DNA of 64,000 bases from Macrocystis pyrifera (lineage: Eukaryota; Sar; Phaeophyceae; Laminariales; Laminariaceae). The position numbers and the translations under genes are program-made. Every line of letters starts with the position of its first letter. The first letter of the stretch is position 1. Below, piece after piece: positions 47,390-59,700 of this stretch. Below the pieces are notes generated by a model. It ran no database searches and was not told where the DNA came from. It saw only the letters and a program-made list of their open reading frames with translations. Location of the stretch: NCBI GenBank assembly GCA_031763025.1, contig JASSKH010000001.1, positions 13,543,659 to 13,607,658 of the forward strand. Direction: 5' to 3'.

Positions 47390-48730
47390 TACTCGCAGGG
47401 TGCGCGCGTGAGGTACAAGCAAGAAACGACGGTGCACAAACTCTTGTCAGGGCGGCCGCGCCCAAAGAAGAGGAGAACGTGAAGCGAGGACAAGCTTACA
47501 GCAGCTCGCGCCACCGTCCGCCTCTTCCGTGTTTAGTGGTTCATCCCGCCGCCCGTCATTATGATGCCCGCCACCCCTACCCCCAACCCCACCCACCCAC
47601 CAGACCTTACCCTACCCATCTATTTTTCAGCCCCGCAAAGCCAAACAGAGCCCCCCCGCTACAACAACAGTAACAACAACGACAGCAATGACCACGACGA
47701 CAAGCGAAATCGGGAAACAAATCCAGTATACCTACTTGAGTTTTTACGTCGACAGCTATCAGTAGTATTACGGGGGACCATAGTGAATAGGACCAAATAT
47801 TGTTAGTAAAAATAGGTAAATATATAGGTTTTTATGTATACCATAGGTCCTGTTAACTATGGACCCCCGTAATCGTAGTAGCTGCATGTTCTGTTTCTTT
47901 AAAACATGTTAAAAATATACGGGCATGTCAATGTGAATCCAACGATAACAGCGACAAAGAGCGCCAATGGACCCGGAAGAACCGTGTCCCATCGCCGCAC
48001 GTTTATCGGGCGGGAACGAAGGACCAACCATCAGTCAGTTAGTTAAGAGTCGCATTGCCACAGAAATTTCCCGATGTACACCGTCGTGCCCAATCAACGT
48101 GATGCTACTCGTACGTAGGGCGCGCGTGTGGGGTACAAGGAAGAAGCGATGGTGCATAAACTTGTCAGAGCGACCGCGCCCAGAAAAGAGGAGGACGTGA
48201 AGCGAGGACACGCTTACTGTACCTCGCGCCACCTTCCGCCTCTTCCGTATGTTTTGGTTTATCGCGCCGCCCGTCATTACGATGCCCAACACCCCTGTCC
48301 CCGTCCCCACTCCACCTCAACGATTCCCCTACCCTACCTTTTATTTAGAGTCCCTCAAAGCAAAAAAACACACACACACACACACACACGCACACACACA
48401 AAAAAAAAAAAACACGAAAAAAAAAAAAAAAAAACAAAAAAACAATGACGACAGAAAAAAAAATTGAGGAAAACCGGGGACACAGTTTTCTCCCTTGACT
48501 TTATTTAAGTCGACAGCCATTGATACCTGCATGCCATGTTTCTGAAAACCAACAGAAAAAGAGCAAACCCAGCTGCTCGAACCCAACAACAACGACAGCA
48601 ACAGCGACAAAACGGGCCTAGAGCTAAGGACGAACCGCGTCCCATCGCCGCGAGTCTGCAGCGCTGGAGCGAAGAACCAACCGCCCGTCCGTCCGTCGCA
48701 CAGACGGACAGCTCGGAGACTCGGGCCGAG
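47390..48730 (+). repeat. Diverged local tandem duplication of about 0.7 kb
   Basis: 47400-47650 and 48118-48355 align (GGTACAAG-AAGAA, CACAAACT..TTGTCAG, AGAGGAGAACGTGAAGCGAG, CCGTCATTATGATGCC). The following stretch 47735-48040 aligns with 48500-48720 (GTCGACAGC, CATGT, AACGACAGCAACAGCGAC, CGTGTCCCATCGCCGC). One copy has an M1 insertion. Confidence 0.6.
47766..47874. mobile_element. M1 inverted-repeat element in one copy of a tandem duplication
   Basis: TATTACGGGGGACCATAG to GGACCCCCGTAAT. A related duplicate near 48515-48530 lacks it, giving a candidate pre-insertion site. Confidence 0.65.
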
Positions 48731-49053
48731 AAAAAAACAAAATCGAGCAAAGGCTCCGGCGACGACGACGACGACGACAGCGGTGGGTCGGCGGCGGCGG
48801 CGGCGGCGGCGGCAGCGAGGACACGCACGCTTGTCCTTGGCAGCCAAAAAGAGTCATGCAGCCGGGCAACTAGCTTGCCACCGCCACCGCCAACACCGTC
48901 TGACGTCGCCGCTACCTGACACCATCGCCGCAGCAGCGCCATACTGCTACGGCAAATCGCTTCAGAGTCGAAGGTTACCCAACCGCGTCAAGGACGCGAT
49001 CGAGGGTCTCGCTCGCGTTTTTTTTTCTTCTATTTTTTTCTCGGCCCCAGCTG

Positions 49054-49354
49054 TCACCCTCCAGTGGCGCCGTCTTCAGCGGCATCCGCTTCAACCTCTT
49101 CCCTAGTTTTACGTCTGGGTGTCTCTTTCCCCCCCTCCTTCTCGTGCCCCTCGTCCTTCTTCTCTTTATCTTGTACTGCCGCTGTCCTCTTCGGCGATTC
49201 CCGCCGCTCCCTCTCTGGGGAGTCGACCACGTCACTCCGAGCGCCTATTCTCTCACCCGATTCTACCGGCGGCCCAACGCCGCGTTCACCCCCTGCGGAG
49301 TCCGCAAACGGTGCTACAGTCGTAGAAGGAGCACCAACAGCAGCAGCAGCAGCA

Positions 49355-49389
<35 letters not shown>

Positions 49390-50121
49390 AGCGGCGGCAG
49401 CGGCGGCAGCAGCAGCAGGAGCAGCGGCGGCAGCGGCGGCGGAGGCGGCGGCCGAAGCGGCGGTGGCGGCGGCTGCGGCGGCGGCGGCGGCGGCTGCGGC
49501 AGCGGCGGCGACAGTACCAGTACCAGCAGAAGCAGCAGCAGGAGGAGCAGCAGGAGGAGCAACAAAGGAAGCAGCAGAAGTAGAAGCAGCAGCAGCAGCA
49601 GCAGGAGAAGAAGGCGTCTCGGAAAGCGTTGTCAGAGGGGCGAAAACCGGGGCCGCGGGAGCCGAGGAAGCGGAGTAGGGCATAGAAGAGGCGCGGGCAT
49701 GCTCCAGGGTGTCTGTCAGTAAGCGAGGCACGTCCACGTTAGTCGAGAACGCTTCAATCAAGGCTTCCGCCCCGTCAAGCGCACGGCTACTATCGCCGCC
49801 GCCTCCACCGTCGCCACTACCACCGCCACCACCACTACCGCCACCCTCGCCGCCACCCCCACTGGGACCGCTGCTGCTGCTGGCTACCCCGCCCACTGAG
49901 GCGGACGCAGCAGCTCCAGCGCCCGTAGAGACAACCTCTACTGCTGCTGCTGCTGCTGCTGCTGCCGTTGCTGCTGATGATGATGGTGTCATTGCTGTTG
50001 CCGTCGCCCCGGCGTCGGAAGGCGAGGCTTCCGAAGACCCGATGGGCGGCTGTGTGTCGACGAGATGCTTCCCGATTTTGTCCAGGAGGTTCGCTTCTAC
50101 ACTGCCGGTATAGCTGTCGAC
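49054..50121 (-). CDS. Terminal exon of the fusion gene: thioredoxin C-terminus and Ala-rich tail
   Basis: The acceptor TGTAG|GTCGAC continues the thioredoxin with VDSYTGSVEANLLDKIGKHL, its last strand and helix. The rest is low-complexity Ala, Gly and Ser with one more complex segment (ALDGAEALIEAFSTNVDVPR, LLTDTLEHA), a long poly-Ala run from GCC/GCT codons, and a charged end (DKEKKDEGHEKEGGKETPRR) before the stop at 49054. Plus-strand open frames here are the GGC/GCA complement. The poly-Ala length is probably variable. Confidence 0.65.
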
Positions 50122-51345
50122 CTACATTTATCCGATCCAGCAAAAAAGCGGCGGGGGGGGGGGGGCGAAAAAAGATGTTGCGGTTTGTCAGGGAGGGGGG
50201 GGGGGGGGGGGGTTAGCGAAAAGAAACACAAAAAAGGATGAGGGCAAACAAACAAGTGACCCTAGGCCTCTCGGGTTTTGCGGCAGGGGAGGGGAGTAGG
50301 ACAAAAGAAAACTCATGAAGCAGGCTATAAAACAAGGAACAACCACAGGCGTGAGCAGAGAGAGGCCTCTCGGGCTTTTGAGCGGGTGGGGTACACGTAA
50401 GGGGAACTCACGAAGCTGGCCATATATACATAAAACAATATAAAAAAAAAAGCAGGATTAGCCCCAAGGCATACCGCATGGTCGACAGGAAGGCAACCAA
50501 CGCTCACTTCCTGCTTGCAGTCGCGCGGCCATAGCGGTGCAAGAGCGGTCAAGCAGAGCCTAGGTTAGACCGACTAATTCTGTTGCTGCTACTGCCGCAA
50601 CTGCTACGTATCACACGTATACTGAAGTTAATACTGTTGCTACTACCGCTATTACTACTATTACGGAGGACCATAGTAAATAGCACCTGCGGTACACACA
50701 AAAACCTATATATTTCCCTATTTTTACTGACAGAATTTGGTCCCATTTACTGTGGTCCACCGCAATGATACTACTATTACGGGGGGTCCATAGTTAACAG
50801 GACCTATGGTATACATAAAAACCTACATATTTACCTATTTTTACTAACAAAATTTGGTCCTGTTAACTATGGACCCCCGTAATAGCACGAATACTACAAG
50901 TAGTTCCGAGGTAGTATGACTACTACAGCTGCTACTGCTGCAACCGCTACTGTTTTTGTTGCTGCTGCTGTCGCTGCTACCATTACGGGGGTCCATAGTT
51001 AATAGGACGTATGGCACACATAATAACCTACCAGGGTATATATTTACCTATTTTTACTAACAATATTTGGTCCTATTTACTATGGTCCCCCGTAATACGT
51101 ACAACTGCCAATGATGTTCCCGATACTACTGCTGCTGCTGCTGCTGTTGCCGCCGCTGCTGCTGCGGCCGCCGCGGCTCACCTCAACACCATCCCTGAGT
51201 AGTGAGAAGTGTGGGATGCCTGTAACGCTGTCCATGACGAGAAGGTCAGCCACGTCCACGTCGATCGTGGCGACAGCAACGCCTCCTCCAAATTCAACCG
51301 GAAGTTCGTGTATAAACGGCTTGCAAAACGTGAATGGAGGGGAGG

Positions 51346-51420
<75 letters not shown>

Positions 51421-53667
51421 CGTACCCATTTCTTCTTTGCCTCAGTAATTTGACCATTGACCACGCATCCCTTTCGAGACGGAGCAGGAGGGGAGGGGGC
51501 TAGACAGGGGAGGAGGGGGGGGTGTACTCGATAGGAGAGATGTACTCGATCTCATGCATGGCCGTAGTCGTATGACCGTAGACCCTCGCATCCCTACAAT
51601 GCCGGGACGGAGCATGTCGGGTTTTCACCGACCAGGCAGGCATTGCTTGCACCAAGCGCGAAGCGCCGTGAGGGGTCCGGCGAGTCGCATGAAGGGTGAG
51701 CTGCATCCTACTAAGAACCGCTTGTGAGGCGGACTTGCATATGGATGACAGCTTCAATGAGGGGGGGGGGGGGGAAAGGGGGTATGAGCAGCGAGCGGGG
51801 TGGGAGGGGTGGGGGGAAGCAAGAAGAGGGGGGAAAGGGAAGGGAAAAAGAGAGGGGGGGGGCAGGAAAGAGGGAGAGAGGAAGAGAGGAGGCGAAGGGC
51901 AGATGGGGGAGGGGGGGGAATAGGGGGGGCGTACTCATTTGTTCCTTGCCTTAGTCATTTGACCCTTGACCACGCATCTCTTTCGAGATGGAGCACCGTC
52001 CCTACTCCTAATAGATACACCTCCAACAATTGGGCGCTCATTGCGTTGTTTCCATATATTACACAGATTTATTTTGCCGATCTTATCCCCTCCCTGTTTC
52101 GCCGCCTGTGGCCACCATCTATCTCCTAGGAAAGCGGGGGGGGGGGGGGGGGATGGAAGAGGGCATGGAGCGGGGGGCGGGTATGAAGTAGGCGCCCATG
52201 GCAGCTTCCAAGCTGTCAACGATATGAATCGTGTGCGTATTCCACTGCTCGCCGGAATGAAAACCGAGTCTGACGCTTTTAAAAAAAGTCGATGGCGCCT
52301 TCGCTTGTCGCTTGTCGGTCGGTCCCGCAACGACCGCTATCGCGAAGGGATGAGAAAAGAAGGCGAAGCCAGGACACGCACGGCTGCAATAACAGTTTAT
52401 CGCAACCGAAAATACAGAGCAAAATCGTGGTATGGCGAAGAGGAAGGGGGGGGGGGGGGGAGGACGGGGGGGGGGGAGGTCACACGCATAACCGGCACGG
52501 ACATCTGAACCACTGCCGTCGCCGCCGCCGTCGCCGAGTTATAGGAAAGCGCCAAAAGCACCACATAAGGTGCGCATGACAGGAGACACTCCCCCCCCGC
52601 ACTCACCCACTCACTCGCTTGCTTCCGCGATCGTCGAATGCGCAAAAACGAGCGGAACGTGCGCAAACACACGCGAGAGAAAAATGAAAAGTAACACGTA
52701 TATCGTCGTCCTCATCGGCGAGTCCCAGTCCTCACCCCCATCGAAGAACAACGACGTACATCTGACCATCCTGGCATTGTCAGGACAACGTGTGATCGCC
52801 CGATATCACATTCGACGACTGCCCTTCCCCCCGCCCAGCTCCACTCCACCCCCCCCCCCCCCCCCCCCCCCCCCCGGTCCTCCTTCCTCACCAGCATCGT
52901 CTGGCAGTTATGGCACCATTCCGCCCCGAAGTCTAGCACGACCAGCCGCCCACTCCCCGCCGCCGCCATAAACGCCTCCAGCTCCTGCTCGCTCGTCACA
53001 GCCGTCACTGGCAAGGGAGCCAGTACGACCGCCGCCGTCCCCGCCCCTGCTAATCCTACCGCCCCTCCGGCTGTAACGGCTCCCGACGGCGCAGAGGATG
53101 CCGTGGTCGCTGCAGACGCGGCGGTTTCTAGTGTCCCCTCGGCGAGGGCGTTAGTGGTAGTGGGGGTGGGGGTGGGGGGGTGGCGGTGGTAGTGGTGGCG
53201 GCGGTGGCGGTGGCGGGTTTCAAAGAGGCGATTTCGGGAACGAAACCGTAGGGCATGGCGTTCGGATTTTCCTGAGAGAAGTAGGATGTGACAGCCTGCG
53301 GAGAAAGAAAGAAAGGAGGGGGGGAAGGAGGGGGGGGAAGGGAGTGAAGTAGCTGTTGAGGGGAAGCGAACCGACCGCCTTTGGAGGAGCGCGGGAGAGG
53401 GGATAGGGGATAGTGGGTAGGGGGGGGGGGATACACATGTCATGCATGGCCGTAGTCGAACGACCATAGACCCTTGCATATCTAAGTACGATACCGGGGG
53501 ACGGAGCGCCCAACGGGTTTTCACTGATATACAGAAATTGCTTGCACCAAGCTCGAAGCGCCGTGAGGTTCTCGGCGAGTCGCATGAAGGGTGAGACGCA
53601 TCCTACTAAGAACCGCTTGAGTGGCGGACTTGCATATGGATGACAGCGTCGAAATAATTGATTCGGA

Positions 53668-53744
<77 letters not shown>

Positions 53745-56700
53745 ACTCGATAGGAGAGACGAACTCGTTCTCTTGCATGGCCGTAGTCGTATGACCATAG
53801 ACCCTCGCATCCCTACAATGCCGAGACGAAGGATGTCGGGTTTTCCCCGATCAAGCAGACATTGCTTGCACATGAGGGGGGGGGGGGGTGTACTCGATAG
53901 GAGAGATGGGGAAGGAAATGTCGGGGGCAGGGCGGGGCGAGGGAGGGCACCAAGAGGAGCGCAACTATCGAAAGCGAGTGCTGCAAGAAGAACAAAAGCG
54001 GGAGTGGAAGGTTGGGCATCGCAGGCGGCGGATACATGACATCGGCAGATTTTGCGCGCCCTCAACCACAGGCTCTTGGCTACACACAAACGCCGGAACC
54101 CAACCAGAGTTGAACCTGACCAAACCAAACCAACCTCAAACCGCACAGCACCGCACCGCACCAAACATGGCGAAACCAAACCGAACCAAGCCAAGCCAAA
54201 CCAAACCAAGCCAAACCAAGCCAAGCCAAGCCTAACCATACCAAACCAAACAGATTCCAAAAACAAGACCAAAGCCGAAAACACAAAAAACACGCCCAAA
54301 GCTCACACCCGAAAACCCACCTCGCGGCACCTCTGCAGCGAGTAGTACCCGTTCGTGGAGATGCGGTTAAACACGCCTCCCAGAACCCGAACGCCCCGCG
54401 CCTGGAAGAAGGAGGCGTTGAGGTTGTAACTGTCGACCGCGTCCCCCACCCCGGACTTCCCCACCAGCAGAACCGGAGCACCCAGAGCATGCGCAACATC
54501 GGCATTGGAAACCCCGCAGATAGAACCCACCGCCGGGTAACCAACGCCGTCGACAACAACAACCTAAAGAAGGGGGTGCGAGGGGGGGGGGGGGGGGGAG
54601 GGAGGTGGGGAAGGGAGGGTGGGGGAGGGAGAAGGAGGGGGGGGGGGGGGTAAATGGTCCGTACATATCCGAACAATTACCTAGTGGTAGCACATACTGT
54701 AGTATACGGAGGCTTTCACATTTTGAAAAAACGACACCTATAACCTCTTCCCCCCCCCCTCCCCGCCTACCGGTTCCTGCCCAATAAGACAAAAGACACA
54801 CAAACAAGCCCCCCCCCCTTTCCCCTCCTACCCCCGTCCCCCCACTTAGTCAACGCCGTTTCCGACGACCCACTACAATGAGGCAAGCAGTAGGGTACCT
54901 TCTTTCCTTGGGAGAGTTCTTCGACGGCATCTCGTATCTCCTGAAGCAGGTCCTCCGACGTCCCCGCACCACCTTTTAGGAACTCCCTCGTAAAGCCCTA
55001 AACTTATTGGTATGGAGGTGGGGCGCAGGTGGGTAGGTGGGTGGGACGGATGCAGGACAGTTTTGGGAACATCAGCCATGCTTTCCGTCAAGTATGCTAT
55101 ACGTAGGAGACCGCGGTTTGACGGCATTGACTTACCGAAGAACATTTTTGCTCCCCATCAACTTCATTCGGTGGTCGCTTCTGCCGTGCATGGCACACGA
55201 TGCGAGTCGCCGCGTGCTTTTGGCCTACAGGGGTAGCGCCTAACTTTTCTGCGCCTCTTACTCCTCCTCCTCCTCCTCCTCCTCTTCCTCCTCCTCCTCT
55301 TCCTGACTTGAGAGCTCCATATAGTTAATAAAGTAAGTCACCCAAAACTCAACTTTTGTTTTCTAAATAGGTTGGCTTAAGCCGATACTACGAACTCTAG
55401 CATGGCCTACAGGTGTAAGCGATTTGATTTTGTGCAACACAAGTGGGATATCACACCCGGGTAGTTCATCTATCACACCGGGTAGTTGCTTCACCACACC
55501 GGGTAGTCCCTTTATCACACCGGGTAGTTCCTTTATCGCACCGGGTAGTTCCTTCATCGCACCGGGTAGTCCCTTTGTCACACGGGGTAGACCTTTTATC
55601 ACACCGGGTGATAGCTCCTCATAAGGCAAAAAAGGTGATAAGCACCCCTATCGCATAGTACAGCATATTTAGATTGGATAAGCCAAACTCACGCGCATCG
55701 AAGTCAGGGTACGAACACGAATAGGTCTCTGGGCGGAAATAGGCCTTCGGAGCAATTTCCGCAACAATAATGAAACAGGCGGTACAATACTGCCTCTCGT
55801 CGGGAACTTAATCCCCCCTTCGATGTTTCACATCAGAGTGCTAGCGTACACAATATTTCTCGGCCAGAGTGCTGCAACGCTGCTCTAGGTATGTGTGGAT
55901 ACGCAGACCAGCTGCTTTCAGGAAGCAGGAGAAACAAAAACACGGCTCTCTCTGCGGGGCAAAATCTCCTTCAGAGAAAAAGAAAGCCCGACAACATTGC
56001 TCGATGAGATCTGCCTACGTACGTGTATATTCTCCATGAAGTCGTTGTTTTGTCTGTGTGTTCCTATTTCCATTCTTACTGCCCCCTCTATCCATTGATG
56101 CTGTCATCCATATGCAACAAAATCCGCCTCTAAAGCGGTTCTCAGTAGGATGCAGCTCTCCCTTCATGCGACTCGCCCAACACCTCACGGCGCTTCGCGC
56201 TTGGTGCAAGCAATGTCTGCCTGGCTGGCGAAAACCCGACGAGCTCCGTCCCGGCACTGTAGGGATGCGAGGGCCTACGGTCATACGGCTACGGCCATGA
56301 TATCGAGTACACCCCCCCCCCCCCCCCCTTTCATTCCGCACACGCGAGGCCTTCCGCACCTTGTAGAAAACCACCGGGCCTATCCCGCGACAAGCCACTC
56401 CTTTGGTCTCGCACCACTCGGTGACCAGCTGGGGCTTCTCGCACTGCGTGGCTGGTTTGATGTAGGCGATGTCGCTCGCTGACAAGCCCTGTCTCAGCAG
56501 GGAGCCCAGAAGCCCGAGGCACGTGCTGCTTTTGCCGACCTGCGACGCACGCGAAAAATATTTTTTGAACAAAAACAAAAAAAACACATAAAATACGAGC
56601 TGAAAAAAAAAAAACAAGTAGAAAAATGAACAAAAGCAAGAATCGAATAAAAAATATCGAGTACGTATCGAATATCAAAATCTCAAATATCGAAATCAAA

Positions 56701-59700
56701 AACAAGACCAAAACATAAAATGTTGAACAGCAATCATCAATATGAAAAATGAAAAAATAGATAAATTCGAAACAATAGACAAAAACCGACAAAAAATATT
56801 TCTCATAAAAAAAAACACATCAACCAAGAAAAATTTGTACATACGATCGTAGACCCAATGAGCGGGGGGCGGGGGATGCAAAAAGCAAGATGGAGTGTCG
56901 TGCTGCATGGCGGCATTGCGGTCAGAAGTGGCTGTTTAGACTCTCGCACAAAGACGAAACGAAGCAGGAAACAAACAAATAGAAGAAACAAGTGGCGGGA
57001 GGCTTCTTTCTTCCCTCGATTGCTTCGCTTGCGCATACACCAGTATATGGAGGACACACGTACATACTGCATGAACGAAAACGGCGCGAACCGTTGCTTT
57101 CACAAATCCACCGCTGCGCGCCCCTCAAATAAAGCAGACTACACCCACTGTCTCACGGCCTGTGACCACATACTCAGCGTGTATCTCTCTAGGACGAAGA
57201 ATCAGGACGGACACTGGGTGTACTACCGCAATGTAGCTGGGTAGAAAGAACTGTTCAATGTTCAAACAACACACACGAACAGAAAAAATTACAGCTTCCG
57301 CCAACAACACAAGAGTGCAGCATCAGCAGCAGCAGCAGTAGTAGTATAAACTACGTTTTTGCATTGCAGTCAAGTCATTCGTGACCAGCCACCGCTAGGT
57401 GTGCAGCTCGTCGGGACCCCCCCCCCCCCCCCCCCACCCCCCCTCCCGCCCTCCCGCCCCCCGAACCCCCAACTCCACCCCTAACAAACCCACCTGGGAA
57501 CGGTCCCCGGCCACGAAGACCAACGCCGCAGGCGGCTTAAGAAACGCCTCCCCTGCCGCGCCTGTCCCCGCCCCCGCCCCTGCTCCCGGCATCGTATTTG
57601 CTCCAATCTGCTGTTCTTGCTGCTGCTGCTGCTGTTGTTGCGGGAAAGCGTCGCGCTTGTTCTGCTCTTCGGCCATCACCTGTTTCTGTCTGTGCCTTTG
57701 CCGGCGCGAAACGTCTTCTTGCCGTCCGAGCTGGGCGAGGGTGTCCGGGCTATTCTCCAGGAGGTGGACCAGGCGGGAGACCTTGGCCCACGGGGTGGAG
57801 CCCGGCGCCGCGTACACCTGCCAACCCGTTCGGCCCGGTGGTCGGTATTTTGTAGGGAATAGAAAAAAGCGCGCAGCGGTTATGTACCGAACCGGAAGCG
57901 CTTGGTGATACACAGGGCTGTCAGTTCAGGCATGCCTTGGATGTGAGCCGAACGGACATATACCGAACCAAAACCGCTTCGTATATTAGGGCTGTTATTA
58001 CGGGGGACCATCGTAAAAAATAACCAAATTTTGTCAGTAAAAATAGGTGAACATATAGTTTTTTTTGTGTATACCATAGGTCCTATTTACTATGGCCCCC
58101 CGTAATAGTTGACCCTTTTAGGACCACAGTTCCGTCATGAGGAAAAATTGCTTGGAATTAGAGTGGTTTGTCCCCAAAAACCGGACTGCAGTACTAAAAG
58201 CCTTGGGTGTAAAACTTAACAGCTAAGACGGAACCGAAAAATCGCAATATGGGGCCGTGAGTTAAGGTACGCCTTAAATGTGAACAGAACGGTCAAAATA
58301 CGGAACTCGAACATCGCAATATGGGCATGTCTTGGATGGACGTTAGCGCATGCCTTGGAGTTATTATATAGATGGGAGGCGATGTAACCCAACTCTTTTT
58401 GGGGGGAGGGGGGATATAAATCAGAACGCATGATGGCCCCAAATATATATATATTCCACGAATTTTACTATTACGGGGGTCCATAGTCAATAGGACCAAA
58501 TATTGATAGTAAAAATAGGAAAATATGTAGGTTTTGTGTCTACCGCAGGTCCTATTTACTATGGTCCCCCGTGATAACAAAATAGTGGTTCTGGTTACTA
58601 CAGTATGTTCCCCGGCAATAGCTGACCAACTTACGGTAGCTTTTGTCGGTAAACAAATACACGTCGACCCACAAACGCGCCAAAGAGAAAAGTACAAAAC
58701 CGCCAATTACCCCGCGCAAACACCTGACCAGCAAATCTAGCTACAGGCAGTGGTGTAGCGGGCAGCATATACCGAAAAGAGCGTTATGTTCAAGCGGTGC
58801 AGTTTGAGCGAACCATACCGCGCCGAATACTATTAATAGGATTTTGTCTTGAACAAAACCGCATCGCGCCGCACCGTAGGACTCTCAAAAAATAAAAGGC
58901 CGCACCTCATCTCACCGTACGATTCTAAAAAGCAAATCCCCATCGCACCGCACCGCTCGGCTCTCACAAAAAAAAAACGCACGCACAGACGCACACGAAA
59001 AGGTCTTCGAGTCTTTTAATTAAAGTCGAAAGGCTTACTACGTTGCGGGAACTTAAAACCGTCCCGCCTGAAAAATCAAAAACCAAAACCCGCACCGTGG
59101 TAAACGCACCGTACGATTCTCAAGTACCAAAATCCTTACCGTACCGCACAGCACAGCACCTTTTACCATTCTGCAAAAAGAAAAAAAATCACGGCGGTTC
59201 GACTCTATGATGAAGGGTGACAAGCCTTGCCCTGAAAAAACAAAATGGGTCTCGCTCCCCAGAATGAAATACTGTACGAGTGCTGTGCCGGTATATTGTC
59301 CCCATATCCCCACACCAAAATCTCCAAGGTTTTGATAGGTGGGGCATACCCATCCCATACCCGGGTATAATTTCGAGGTCGTACCTAAGGCACCCAAGAC
59401 TTAGGTGAGTATCGGAGGTCGTACCCACCGTTAGGCACGACTAGCTAATTACTGAAGGTCGTACCTAGAGTGAGGTAAAAATTGGGTACGTTAAGTATCG
59501 GAGGTCGTGCCGGTTGAGTTAGGTGAAAAATTGGGGTCAAGTATCGGAGGTCTTACCTAAAGTTAGATGAAGCTCAGGTCAGTATCGAAGGTGTTCGGCA
59601 ACGCTTACGTAAGCATCGTAGGTCATAACTAGAGTTAGGCACTGCGTAGGTGAGTACCGGGAGTCGCATCTAGAGTCAGGTAGATATCGCCGGTGAAACC

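Noticed and set aside
49300-49700. Gly/Ser/Arg-rich frames on the plus strand
   Set aside because: Complement of the poly-Ala tail of the fusion gene.
55363-55629. Heptapeptide-repeat protein ELPGVIKG on the minus strand
   Set aside because: A 21-bp minisatellite keeps all frames open; it lies in an intron of the fusion gene and has no start or splice support.
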